DNA from: Jaenimonas drosophilae
Lineage: Eukaryota > Euglenozoa > Kinetoplastea > Trypanosomatida > Trypanosomatidae
Direction: 5' to 3'
Assembly: GCA_030849065.1 (NCBI GenBank)
Contig: JASAON010001521.1
Coordinates: 1-46,497 of the forward strand
DNA length: 46,497 bases
Part shown: in pieces, positions 37,247 to 46,497 of the stretch
Layout of the letters: each line of letters begins with the position of its first letter
Numbering within the stretch: position 1 is the stretch's first letter
The notes under the pieces: model-generated
The model's input: the letters and a program-made list of their open reading frames with translations, nothing else
What the model was told of the DNA's origin: nothing
The model's database searches: none
Translations under genes and position numbers: made by a program

Positions 37247-40200
37247 ATGCCCTTCAAGCTACGTGCCCTTGTGTTGGGAGTGCTTCTCTTGCTGTTGCAT
37301 GAATCTGTGACCGTGGATGCCGTCACAACTTACATTGCAGCAGAATACCTTGACAGTGACATTGCCTACTACAAAGCTTCTGTCTCGACCTACATCGCTG
37401 GCGTCTCTGTGGCAACCCATCAAACCATAACCACTGTGGTGCAATACTCAAACTCTGTTGAGGCTGTGACGCAGACGTCAGCATATTCCGTCTACTTCTC
37501 CTTCTTTCTGAGAGATGAGTTCTTGACAATGTTTGGCCCTGCTGGCGGTCCTGCAGCCGTCGCCCTCTTTCCCAACTTGAGCAACAACGCACTCGTGTGC
37601 TTCGCACCATTTTCTCAGACGCAAGCCGGAAGTGGTGTCATGTCATCGCTCTCCCTGTATCGGCACAACGTATACTGGACTCTCCCTTCGTCACACGCGC
37701 AGGCCCTTGGCATCCTCTTCTTTCTCTCTCAACGAGATGTGTTCCCCATCCAACAGTACTCCATCCGTAGCGATGGCACTGCTGCTGAAACCGTGCAGAA
37801 AGTTCTTCCACCTGCTGCCACATCCCTTGGTGCCAATGTGACGGCCCACAAGTTCAGTAGCCCAGAAACTGTGACATTCATCCAGAAGAACCAAATACGC
37901 ATCGTGTATATGAACCCACAAAGCGACACCAACTCGGTCGAAGTCATCACGGAGATGATGACAGCGGGTCCTCCCAATGTCATGAACGTGACCATTGGTA
38001 CATCCTTCGAGCTCGCCCACACAGCACTGGAAATCTACAAGTACGAACAACCGCTGCGGGACATTCTACCACCGGAGAACATCATCATTTCGATGCCTGT
38101 ACCTGGGGTTGATGAAACAGAGTACGTGGCTTGTCAAACCTTCGTGGAAAACGCCGGCAGCCGATTAAACGCAAAGACGACACTGCAGAAGGATCTGATG
38201 ATGGCTGGTTGGGCGAGTTCGTTGGCTTTGATGTTTGCCATGAACATGTTCGCAGGTGAAAACCTAAACGACAAAAGAAGCTTTTACGATAACCTGCTTG
38301 CGGCACAGTCAAGCTTTTTGGTGGGTGACTTGTTCATTGGCAGCTTTGGCCCCAATTTCGGCTCCTCCGCCATGGGGTGGTCGCAAGGTGCTGTGTATGA
38401 CTGCCACACGGGAGGAAACAGTGTGTGGTTTCACACCTTTGCCAAGAAGGGTACCACCTATGACACCGTACCACTGCGTGGCGCATTGTTTCAGTATGGT
38501 TTAGGAATGTGTGCCAACATCCATGTTGATGGTGATACTTCTTATTCTTCACCAAACACAACAAACCAAATCATCCGCTTTGCTCGCACGGTGCACCTTG
38601 TCGGCATGAGCCTCTCTGATGACCCCATGTCCTCATACATGTGCAGCCAAATATACAACACAATTGCCCGTGTAGCGAATACCAGTAGGTTCTGGCACCG
38701 GTTCACCCACGCAGTACGAGGCTACTGCCTGCCCTCATCAATGGAAGCAGCTCACTCGGATTTCAGCCTACACAAGGACACCTATGTAACGACATCCATG
38801 ATGGGTGTGATTCCAAATGCCATGCTGGCATCGGCTACCCCACCGACAGGATTGATTCTGGACGCCATCCCTCAGACTACTCAGCCGCATCTATCCGTGG
38901 CCAACTACATCTACCTGTTCCCAACATTGGAGCAGGAACTGTATGTTCTGATGTCATATGTGAGTGGTGAGACGATGGGCAATGTTGTAGTTTGCGGCGT
39001 GATTCACAACTCTGATATCGCTGAAAAGAGTGCCACGGTGTTGAAGAAAACGATGAGAACCTTCGGATTTGAAGAGGTGAACGTGCAGCAGAAGCCATCA
39101 GGATCTCTTGCATCTAGCATTGATTCTTCATGCACACGTGTTGTTGTTGTGGATGCCGCTGCGGCTGATGTTGCTGATCTGGCAAAGTACCTACAAGAAC
39201 ACCCTACATCTACTCTTCTTGTGCCATTTGATGACATGACGAAGCAGTACGCATCCTTTCTTGCAGCGTTTGGCTCTCTTCCAGAGACGGTGACGAACCG
39301 ATTGGTGTTTGCCACCAACTTACCCACGTGGACCGGCACCACCATGTCAGCCACTGAGCTTGGCAAGGCGAGGGCGTTGAGGACAGTGGGAGAGTACGTC
39401 CAGACCCTGGCATCGATTGATCAGACACCTGCCGCGGCACGCGCCTTTGTTGTTGCAATGATGTACGACCGGCTTACACGTGGAACAGTGTCAGGGGAGC
39501 TCGACCCCCAAACAGTTCTTTTTGGCAAGTGGACCCTGAGGGCTGGCGGCATGAAATTTGGCCCTTTTGCTTCCGAGTGGGCAGGTGAACCCAAGAAGAT
39601 GTTTAATTACGGTGCAACGGACATTGCGGTGTGGTCCTTTACACGTGTACTTCAGCCAGATACACCCCTTCTTGCACCACCAGGATCCCCTTCGCTGACC
39701 TACACTACCACTGTTACTGCTGGGGTATTAATGGAGCCGAGTCACTCCGTCATGATGGAAGACATGAGCACTGGCACTTCTGAAAAGTGTATGCCCATGC
39801 AGGCGTCGTCGAGCTTCTTGGCAGAAAGTGGCTCCAACCACGACGCATTATCCCTTCCCTTGGTGGAAGCAAGCCAAAGTGTTGCAGGACCAGTTGATTC
39901 CTCATCGTTGGCCCAATTTTGGTCAACATCAAAAGTACTCAGGACAATTATCATGGTGCTGTCAGTTCTTCTTGTTTTGGTGATCATGTACATTGTGGTA
40001 CTTTTGCTTGTGGTGGCCGGAGCTGCGGCTTGCCTATGGAGACTCATTACCTCATCTCGCTGGATTCACTTCTTCACGACGACGGATGCTGAGACAACAA
40101 ACAAGCTTCGTCGTGGTACCAATACCGAGTGGAGGAAAGATGTGGCGTTGCAGCATGCTTCTTGCAACTTTGCGTGTGCTCCTGAGGATTCCACTGAGCC

Positions 40201-41245
40201 GCTGACATTTGTTGTTGTTGAGGTGGACAACTGGCGTCCTCTGTGGGTTCGTGAGGCAGAGGTGATGTCACGAGCCATGCGGCACTATCAGCGTTGCGTG
40301 CGTCAGGTCGTGGTGAGGCATCAGTGCTACGAAATGATATCTGTTGAGGGAATCTTTGTACTGGTGTGTGCTACCGTGGATGCTGGGGTAAATGTCGCCT
40401 GTGATGTGGTCCGTGACGTCGCTTCACAGCCCACACGTGATGCGAGTGCTGTAAGTGCTGCATACGACCACTGTGGATGTGGGGCAACGTTGGTACCTGG
40501 GTTGCGTCTGCGTGTGGCAGTGCACAGTGGCGTTGCGTCTCGGCGCGTCGATGCGACTGGCCGCGTGGTGTGGAGTGGCGGAGCGGTGGACGTGGCCGTG
40601 AGAGCAGCGTGTGCTGCAGGCCAAGCTGGTATGGTGGTAATGACAACAACGGCAAAGGATAGGATGACGGATGATCTTGACCTACTTCCACTTGGCTATT
40701 TGAATGGGGAGTGCACGCCGGATGAACTGTTCGTGTTGCCCGTGGTGGGTGACTTCTCTTCCCTTCACACAGGTGAGAAACGCAAGCACGCCATGAGGCT
40801 CTACGAGGATTCACTGCACTTGGTGGATGACACAATGAAGCGCGCGCTCACTCGCTCTTTCATGTTGTGCAAGGAGGTTCTCCAATGGCACTACAATGAC
40901 ATCCCCACAGGGGATGGTGTGGCCGATCTCCACTGGATATGCCAGAAATTTTGTCTGCCTGTGGTGTCAAACGATGCACAGGAGCAGGACCACTTCACGG
41001 CACTCTTGCATGGTGTGAGTCATCACCTCGGTCGATTGATCGAATGTCGTCATGGGGTGACGCGAACAACAGCGAGATGTACAGGTACAGGGCTCGTAAC
41101 CTCCGATATGCAAAACAGTGGCCGTGTGATGAAAGTCGGCTGTGGATTTCATTGTTTACCCACAAAGCGAAAGAAGTGCCAAGCAGGACAACGTAAACGT
41201 TTGGTGTTCTTTGCGTACGCGAAACATCGTGATGACCAAGATTGA
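37247..41245 (+). CDS. Receptor-type adenylate-cyclase-like membrane protein with degenerate cyclase domain
   Basis: A 1332-residue protein. ATG 37247 is the first after the splice AG and begins a clean signal peptide (about 1-25, LVLGVLLLLLHES core). Residues about 27-890 form the extracellular part, with periplasmic-binding-protein-like repeats as in trypanosome receptor adenylate cyclases (ESAG4/GRESAG4 family). One membrane helix follows at about 900-931. A class III cyclase-like domain starts near 985. Its first metal Asp is replaced by Glu992 (VVVEVDNW) and its second by Gly1035 (SVEGIF); the ribose-binding Asn also appears to be Asp, while the nearby Arg is kept. Cyclase activity is therefore doubtful. 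A tail of about 200 residues follows the domain. It is probably a ligand sensor whose output domain serves as scaffold or partner. Confidence 0.8.
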   Translation: MPFKLRALVLGVLLLLLHESVTVDAVTTYIAAEYLDSDIAYYKASVSTYIAGVSVATHQTITTVVQYSNSVEAVTQTSAYSVYFSFFLRDEFLTMFGPAGGPAAVALFPNLSNNALVCFAPFSQTQAGSGVMSSLSLYRHNVYWTLPSSHAQALGILFFLSQRDVFPIQQYSIRSDGTAAETVQKVLPPAATSLGANVTAHKFSSPETVTFIQKNQIRIVYMNPQSDTNSVEVITEMMTAGPPNVMNVTIGTSFELAHTALEIYKYEQPLRDILPPENIIISMPVPGVDETEYVACQTFVENAGSRLNAKTTLQKDLMMAGWASSLALMFAMNMFAGENLNDKRSFYDNLLAAQSSFLVGDLFIGSFGPNFGSSAMGWSQGAVYDCHTGGNSVWFHTFAKKGTTYDTVPLRGALFQYGLGMCANIHVDGDTSYSSPNTTNQIIRFARTVHLVGMSLSDDPMSSYMCSQIYNTIARVANTSRFWHRFTHAVRGYCLPSSMEAAHSDFSLHKDTYVTTSMMGVIPNAMLASATPPTGLILDAIPQTTQPHLSVANYIYLFPTLEQELYVLMSYVSGETMGNVVVCGVIHNSDIAEKSATVLKKTMRTFGFEEVNVQQKPSGSLASSIDSSCTRVVVVDAAAADVADLAKYLQEHPTSTLLVPFDDMTKQYASFLAAFGSLPETVTNRLVFATNLPTWTGTTMSATELGKARALRTVGEYVQTLASIDQTPAAARAFVVAMMYDRLTRGTVSGELDPQTVLFGKWTLRAGGMKFGPFASEWAGEPKKMFNYGATDIAVWSFTRVLQPDTPLLAPPGSPSLTYTTTVTAGVLMEPSHSVMMEDMSTGTSEKCMPMQASSSFLAESGSNHDALSLPLVEASQSVAGPVDSSSLAQFWSTSKVLRTIIMVLSVLLVLVIMYIVVLLLVVAGAAACLWRLITSSRWIHFFTTTDAETTNKLRRGTNTEWRKDVALQHASCNFACAPEDSTEPLTFVVVEVDNWRPLWVREAEVMSRAMRHYQRCVRQVVVRHQCYEMISVEGIFVLVCATVDAGVNVACDVVRDVASQPTRDASAVSAAYDHCGCGATLVPGLRLRVAVHSGVASRRVDATGRVVWSGGAVDVAVRAACAAGQAGMVVMTTTAKDRMTDDLDLLPLGYLNGECTPDELFVLPVVGDFSSLHTGEKRKHAMRLYEDSLHLVDDTMKRALTRSFMLCKEVLQWHYNDIPTGDGVADLHWICQKFCLPVVSNDAQEQDHFTALLHGVSHHLGRLIECRHGVTRTTARCTGTGLVTSDMQNSGRVMKVGCGFHCLPTKRKKCQAGQRKRLVFFAYAKHRDDQD

Positions 41246-42307
41246 GTTTTTTTTCTTCACGAAATGCTGTTGATTCTCTACTTGATTTCCTACTGGTTGG
41301 TCTGCTGTTTCTGTTTTTAACAGTACACAACAAGAAATGTTTATCAATGCTTATGGTTTCCAACCTTGTTTCCTCATACGAATGTTTTTGTGATGGATAA
41401 AAAGACGCAATGGCTTACTGGTGTTTTGCATTGGATTGGAATCATTGACTCCCCTGTGTGAAGAACTACTCGTTTTTGAATGTCCATGTGTGGAGTGTTG
41501 CCCACATTGTTGTGGGTAACTACGAAACAAAACTCTACTTTGCACGGACTTGTCTCCGGCAATGCCTTCAGTAGTTTTTAACTGATGTACTGAAAGTGAA
41601 TCAAGAAGAATAAGCAGGCTGCCTCTAGCTGCCACAGATACAGAGCAAACAATGAGAAGAAGTACCACGACGTGCTCCTCGTAGCCATTGACTGTTCGCT
41701 TTGGAATGAATGCAATCTGGTTGATTGTGGATCGTTTTGTTGTGCGTTCTTCGATTGTTTATTTTTAATTTTGAACAAACATTGGCTGTTTTCATAGCCA
41801 CTTGATTATTGTTTCTCATGATTTGTGGACTACGTTGATGGTGTGGCAAAGATCTCCACACACCGAGGCATAAACTTTTTTTTTGTGGGTGCAGCTTGTT
41901 GATGTGAAGGGTGTTGCAGCTGTGCCCTATGTGTGCTCAGTACATGTTGATGTTGGGGGTACAAGGAATCATGTTGCCATATCCGCGAAAGCTCGTGCTT
42001 TTGTTTCAGTGAAAACGTTCCAGCCCTCTCACTGTCTCAGTTTTGCTTTGTTTCCATTTTGATTTGGATGCACTTTGCACATCAACTACCCGATCTCTGC
42101 TTCATCGTCTTGCCATACTTGTTCCGAGTGACATCAACATGTACTGCTGCTCTATTTTGCCTGATGTTTTCCCTTAGTGTCCACAGTAGTTGCATTACCC
42201 ACTACACAGCATTCGTACCTTCAAATGTTGTGCATTGCTAGATGTAGCTTTTAACCTGAAGTTCGCTAAACCTTTCCGATGCATGAATGCCCCGGGCGCA
42301 TCTATTG
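41246..42307. other. Low-GC spacer downstream of the receptor gene
   Basis: About 1 kb of T-rich, low-complexity sequence with only short open frames. No domain, RNA gene or mobile element was recognised. Confidence 0.45.
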
Positions 42308-43299
42308 CGACCGAACCGCGGTTGCTACCTCCCAACAGCCATGAGCTCTACCAGCTCTGACTTGAGCACCAAAGTACTTACGTGACCGTTGATGAGTGTG
42401 ATACAAGATGCTATACTCACTAGCCCACCCAGCAAACGGATTCTCGACTTCACTCCGTAGACGACGCAGCTCCATGTTTCCAAGGACAATTTTGTGTACC
42501 TCCTCCCCACACTGAAGCAGGAGCTGTACGTGCGTGCGTCTTACCTCATCGGTGTGTTCCACATCGGTTGTGTGTGCCGTGGTGAGCGCCGCCATCACGG
42601 CTTTGCTAACAAAGACATTGGCCACCTTTGGCATCACGCCGTCATCTGGGTATTTGAATCAGCCCACTGGAGCTCTGTGCTCGAGCATCTTCGCATCGTG
42701 CACACACACGTTTGTGATTGAAGCTGCGAGCACGGATGCCGCCGGGATTCTTGGTATGATGCAGCAACAGAGCAGTTCCACTATGATATGAGTTCATATC
42801 CTTTGAAGACCTTAGGAAGTAGCACGCTGCCTTTTCTTCTGCCTTTGGCAATGCTGCCGCCACCGTAACCGATCAACTGGTGCTTGCGACGAAATTGCCA
42901 ATGTGCGCACGAAGTATCACGTCATCAGGTGTGTTGAGTGGAGCATCTGCACTGAGTGCAGTTGGCGAGTTTGTGGAAACGTTGTCTCCTGCAGCCCAAA
43001 CCCCTGCGGCGGTGCGTGCCTTCATTGTTGCGATGCTGCACGACCAGCTTGCCATTGGGACCAGCTGGAGCCAGCCAGACATGCACACGGCCCTATACGG
43101 CAACAAGACAGTGCATGTGGGTGGCATGACCTTTGGACCAATTTGGAAGTACGGCGCATGTGATATTTGTGCTGTTTCGCATTGTAGTGTTGCAGATTCT
43201 TCCACAACACTTCTGACAAAGCCAATGAAGGCGTCTCCTGCGTCCTTGAATGGGGGTTCTCCTGTTGTGGCTGCTGCAGTAGGTGCTTCCCAAGGCTGA
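42308..43299 (+). pseudogene. Broken receptor-cyclase-like gene fragment (extracellular part)
   Basis: Translated in pieces, this stretch matches residues about 490-860 of the intact receptor at 37247. The first frame (42308 on) gives YLPTAMSSTSSDLSTK, then ILDFTP and TTQLHVSKDNFVYLLPTLKQ, with in-frame stops at 42383-42385 and 42458-42460. The match then moves to a second frame (about 42534-42790, for example VIEAASTDAAGILGMMQQ) and to a third (about 42880-43299, for example VGEFVETLSPAAQTPAAVRA and GGMTFGPIWKYGACDI). At least two stops and two frameshifts show that it is dead. No signal peptide, membrane helix or cyclase domain was found around it. Confidence 0.8.
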
Positions 43300-44852
43300 G
43301 AGACGCAACAATGTGTACGTAGTGCCGTTGATATGATACTTGATGGGGATCGCAAGGTGGACTATGAGTTACTCCGTTTCAGACCGCTGTAAGAGAGTGT
43401 GTCATTCGAATAGACGGTTGTGCTTGTGGAGATAGGCAGAGGTTTTATTGTCATAGCTCTGTCCGTCGAGCTGCTGTGAAGCACAACATGTACGAGATGC
43501 CGCTGGCTCAAAGAATGTGGATCATTGGGTGTTGCTCATCTTTTGTTGGTATTGAATCCGCTCGCAATGAGGCCAAGGTTATTTCCAAGGGTACCGCTCC
43601 AAAATTGTTGCCGTAAAGGGAGATTGCTCTTGACGGGGGTGCTGCCAGAGCCCGCTTAATGGATTCAGTCTGTGCATAGCCATACATGTAAGAACATCTT
43701 GATTTGCTGATTCTTTAGGAAGACAGTTCTCATAAGGAGCTGTCAGCTGTGGAGCTGTTGGGACTGACCGAGTGCAGGATTTGTGAGGTTGGTTGTATTG
43801 GCAGCCAGTGCTATCACAAACCCAGGTTTCACACCCGAAACAAAGGATTCAGGTTGCCTTGAGACACTTCTGTTGTCGCTGAGCCACGTGAACACTGTGC
43901 TCTCTTGTTACCCCCTGTTCGGCATTCTTGACTGGCGACCGCTTTTACGACAATTTTTCAGAGTTGCACGATGTGAAGGAGTTGAGAGCAACATTACACT
44001 TTGTGGATGTAATACCACGGAATCCCGAATGTGGATTGCGACCGTGGTACATGATGCTACGTGAGGCACACAACATTGGGAAACGAGATCGCGTTGTGGA
44101 CCTCACATGCCTTCATCGTCACCACTCGTACGTTGATGATTTTAATGATACTTATGGCTCCGCGATCGTCGAGCAGCTGTGGGTACAGCACCTTATCGAA
44201 TTGGAAGTATATTTTTAAAATACTTGACTATTTTTCTGCCTGCAAGACGACGCTGTTTTCTTGTTCATAGGTGGTGTTCGTGGGCTATGCGGCAACACCC
44301 AACAACGCTCATTGTTATTTTGACTGTCCGCCTGTTGACGCTTCCCTCCCATCTTAAAAAATGACATCCCGATGCATACAAATATAGATCGTAATTCTCC
44401 TCAATGAAGTAGTTTCAGCAAAGATTTTTTTTCGTGTTGTTTCTTCAGCTGCATTCGTAAGCCGTTATATGAGCGAGGCAAATCTCCAATAATTCTGTTG
44501 TCAACTGTAGACTCGCTCATTGTGTTTTATATTGTTGTTTTTGAACCCCACACAGTTAACTCAACCGCAAACTACGTGCGTGCCTCCACCAAACTCACTC
44601 AATCTGCTCCTCTGTTTCCTCCTTTGGTAAATGGGTCACTCGCATTTGTGTTACTTCATCCCAAAGTGGTTGTCATGATGCTGTACATAGACTCATCCTC
44701 TCGTCGAATGTTGTACCACACTGAATGATTGGGTTTCTTCCTTTTTCTTCCTTACTAGGTTCTTCACCAGCCCACAAACACTCACTACTGTGTCCATATC
44801 CGTCTACACAATACACCTACTCCTTTTCTTTTGAAAGTCAAGAAGCAACTCG
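43300..44852. other. Spacer with possible coding remnants
   Basis: 1.5 kb between the broken and the open receptor copies. Two overlapping open frames at 43783-44064 and 43928-44218 have protein-like character (for example VIPRNPECGLRPWYMMLREA) but no start in good context and no family I recognise. They may be a decayed gene read in two frames. The end of the spacer has pyrimidine tracts ending in AG near 44757 and 44837, possible splice sites of the next gene. Confidence 0.4.
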
Positions 44853-46497
44853 ATGCCTCCACTGCGCCGCCGCGAGAAGCTTCTTGTCGCACTGCTGCTC
44901 CTCATCAGCACTGTTACTCCGTTGGGAGCTTCAGTCAGGCTACATTTGTCATCGGCATTCCAAATCAATGAGGGAGACTTAACGAATGCCTACTCACTCT
45001 ACGTCACTGGGGCCGCGGCTGCCCTAAGTCGTTCTAAAGAGGTTGATTACTCCGTCAGGTCTTCAGGGATAGTGGCAGGAAGTGGCTATAGTGTCTTCAC
45101 CACTCTATCCAGCAGTAACATAGCGATGCTTGGTCCGGCCGGCACTGCTCTTACGTTCGACTTGTTCACATCCAGTGAGAGCGTACGCCAACATACCTAT
45201 CTTACCTTTGGGCCGCTGTCTCAGACCGCAGATATCATACCGGAACCGTCCTTTGTGCATTTTTTGTCCCAGGTTTACTGGACGATGCCATCAGAACCCT
45301 CACAGGCTTTGGCATTGCTTGTCATGTTGGCTGAGCGCGATTTGTTTCCGATCCGACAAACATTTCACCGCACATACGCAATGTCCATTGGCGCTTCAGC
45401 AAAACGCTTATTTGATTTGGTTGCACCGAAGTTTTCCTGCGACATTAGGTACTTTGTTTCATGGGATTCATTTGTTGTCGGCCTATATGATGAAGCAATT
45501 AAGAAGCGCCGGCCGGAAATCGTGTATTTGTTCGGTTTGGCAGAGGATAATATTGCAAAGATTTGGAACAACCAAGTGGTTTCTGACACAACACTGATCG
45601 ACATGAACTCCACAGTTGTCACAACGTTCGAGCAGCAGTATTCGCTTCTGAGGTTCTACCAACGCAAATTATTCGGCGGCGTGACGGTATTGCCATCGGA
45701 CAACTTCCTCACAACTTCGCCAGTTCCGGGGGCTGATGCAACCGAGTACGCCGCAACACAGGAGTTTTTGACTGAGGCGGCTGGCTCGTTTAGACCCGGC
45801 ATGCCTCATCATGAACAGAGCCTCATGATGGCTGGTTGGGTTTCTGCAACGGCACTGATTCAGGTTCTGAACAAGTACATAGGACGGAATTTTATAAAGC
45901 GTGGCCCGTTTTACACCCGAATGCGTGATTCACAGAACAGTTATGTGGTTTCGGATTTATTTATTGGAACCCATGGTGAAACAACGACGACATGCAGCAC
46001 GGCAGCTACGAATCAGGGAATGTTGTGCAATTGCCACCACGCTGGCAACAACATTTGGTTCCACAAGTTTGTGAAAGGACGTGCTGGGTACGATGCAGCT
46101 CTTGTGCGTGGAAAGGTGTTTCAATTTGGGCTGGACAAATGCGCCAACCTGGTCTCTCCGAGGGTCAATCGCCCCTCTGTACTTCCCTACAACCAACTGA
46201 TTCAAACCCCTGTGCCCATACATGTTGCTGGGCTTGCCCCTATTGACGATACAATGATAGCAACAATGTGTAAGCAGACACACGATGTCATTTCCCGTCT
46301 CTCGAACACGGAGCTGTACCAGCATGCATCAATCCAGGCATACCGCGGGTATTGCGTGCCGTCAAGAGTGACCAACATGCCTGCCAAGCTGTTGGACCAC
46401 GCTAAGCAGTTTGTCATGACGTCGTTGATGGGAGTGATTCCTGAAAACATGACGGTACCAAGCGGACTAGTTCTCGACTTCATTCCACAAGTGACTC
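44853..46497 (+). CDS. Receptor-type adenylate-cyclase-like gene, 5' part, open at the window end
   Basis: From ATG 44853 the frame stays open for 548 codons to the last base, so it is easily missed by a search needing a stop. It starts with a signal peptide (basic start, LLVALLLLISTV core). The rest follows the extracellular domain of the receptor at 37247 in colinear order: MLGPAGTALTFDLF, QVYWTMPSEPSQALALLVML, PVPGADATEYAATQEFL, SLMMAGWVSATALIQVL, VVSDLFIGTHG, RGKVFQFGLDKCANL and RGYCVPSR. No stop or frameshift is seen. The membrane helix and any cyclase domain would lie beyond the window. It forms a tandem array with the complete and the broken copy. Confidence 0.85.
   Translation, partial: MPPLRRREKLLVALLLLISTVTPLGASVRLHLSSAFQINEGDLTNAYSLYVTGAAAALSRSKEVDYSVRSSGIVAGSGYSVFTTLSSSNIAMLGPAGTALTFDLFTSSESVRQHTYLTFGPLSQTADIIPEPSFVHFLSQVYWTMPSEPSQALALLVMLAERDLFPIRQTFHRTYAMSIGASAKRLFDLVAPKFSCDIRYFVSWDSFVVGLYDEAIKKRRPEIVYLFGLAEDNIAKIWNNQVVSDTTLIDMNSTVVTTFEQQYSLLRFYQRKLFGGVTVLPSDNFLTTSPVPGADATEYAATQEFLTEAAGSFRPGMPHHEQSLMMAGWVSATALIQVLNKYIGRNFIKRGPFYTRMRDSQNSYVVSDLFIGTHGETTTTCSTAATNQGMLCNCHHAGNNIWFHKFVKGRAGYDAALVRGKVFQFGLDKCANLVSPRVNRPSVLPYNQLIQTPVPIHVAGLAPIDDTMIATMCKQTHDVISRLSNTELYQHASIQAYRGYCVPSRVTNMPAKLLDHAKQFVMTSLMGVIPENMTVPSGLVLDFIPQVT

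Noticed and set aside
41246..44852. Mobile element as cause of the low-GC receptor region
   Set aside because: No transposase, reverse transcriptase, terminal repeat or target duplication was seen; tandem duplication and decay explain it.

Overview
The window looks like part of a kinetoplastid nuclear genome, most likely a free-living bodonid of the Bodo saltans kind. All recognisable genes are on the + strand, have no visible introns, and are separated by 0.2-1.2 kb spacers. Most starts follow a polypyrimidine tract and an AG, the arrangement used for spliced-leader trans-splicing in a polycistronic unit. The gene content (CARP1-like protein, receptor-cyclase-like family, trypanosomatid-type hexose transporter with a Cys-rich loop) agrees. 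The species is inferred, not proven.

Layout. 1-78: tail of an unknown, codon-biased gene. 380-2830: XPB-type helicase. 2997-3278 plus 3' structures to 3514: a candidate SelK/SelS-like selenoprotein, split by UGA codons and therefore invisible as one ORF. 4190-16585: a 4131-residue HECT ubiquitin ligase with SPRY and ZZ modules. 17090-18802: mitochondrial PPR-like plus PIN nuclease candidate. 18966-21836: HAT-repeat CstF77/Rna14-like factor. 22070-22633: LYR protein. 22971-25088: three-domain cyclic-nucleotide-binding protein resembling CARP1. 25388-26473: zinc alcohol dehydrogenase. 27665-28066: ubiquitin-like domain with a 14-cysteine tail. 28706-29671: PfkB sugar kinase. 29995-30951: DUF4261-like protein. 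31187-31750: B12-binding-domain relative without the cobalamin motif. 31998-34514: ABC half-transporter. 34696-36315: hexose transporter.

37247-46497 is different: lower GC, long spacers and a tandem family of receptor-type adenylate-cyclase-like genes. It holds one complete copy whose cyclase domain lacks a metal-binding Asp, one broken relic (about 42308-43299), and one copy open to the end of the window (44853 onward).

How the genes relate. Most neighbours share only co-transcription. A possible functional link is cyclic-nucleotide signalling: receptor-cyclase-like proteins and a CARP1-like cyclic-nucleotide-binding protein lie about 12 kb apart. Several genes appear to encode mitochondrial proteins (PPR-PIN, LYR, B12-like, perhaps the dehydrogenase). 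The most unusual item is the candidate selenoprotein, supported by a stem-loop just after the UGA and a SECIS-like hairpin about 200 nt downstream.
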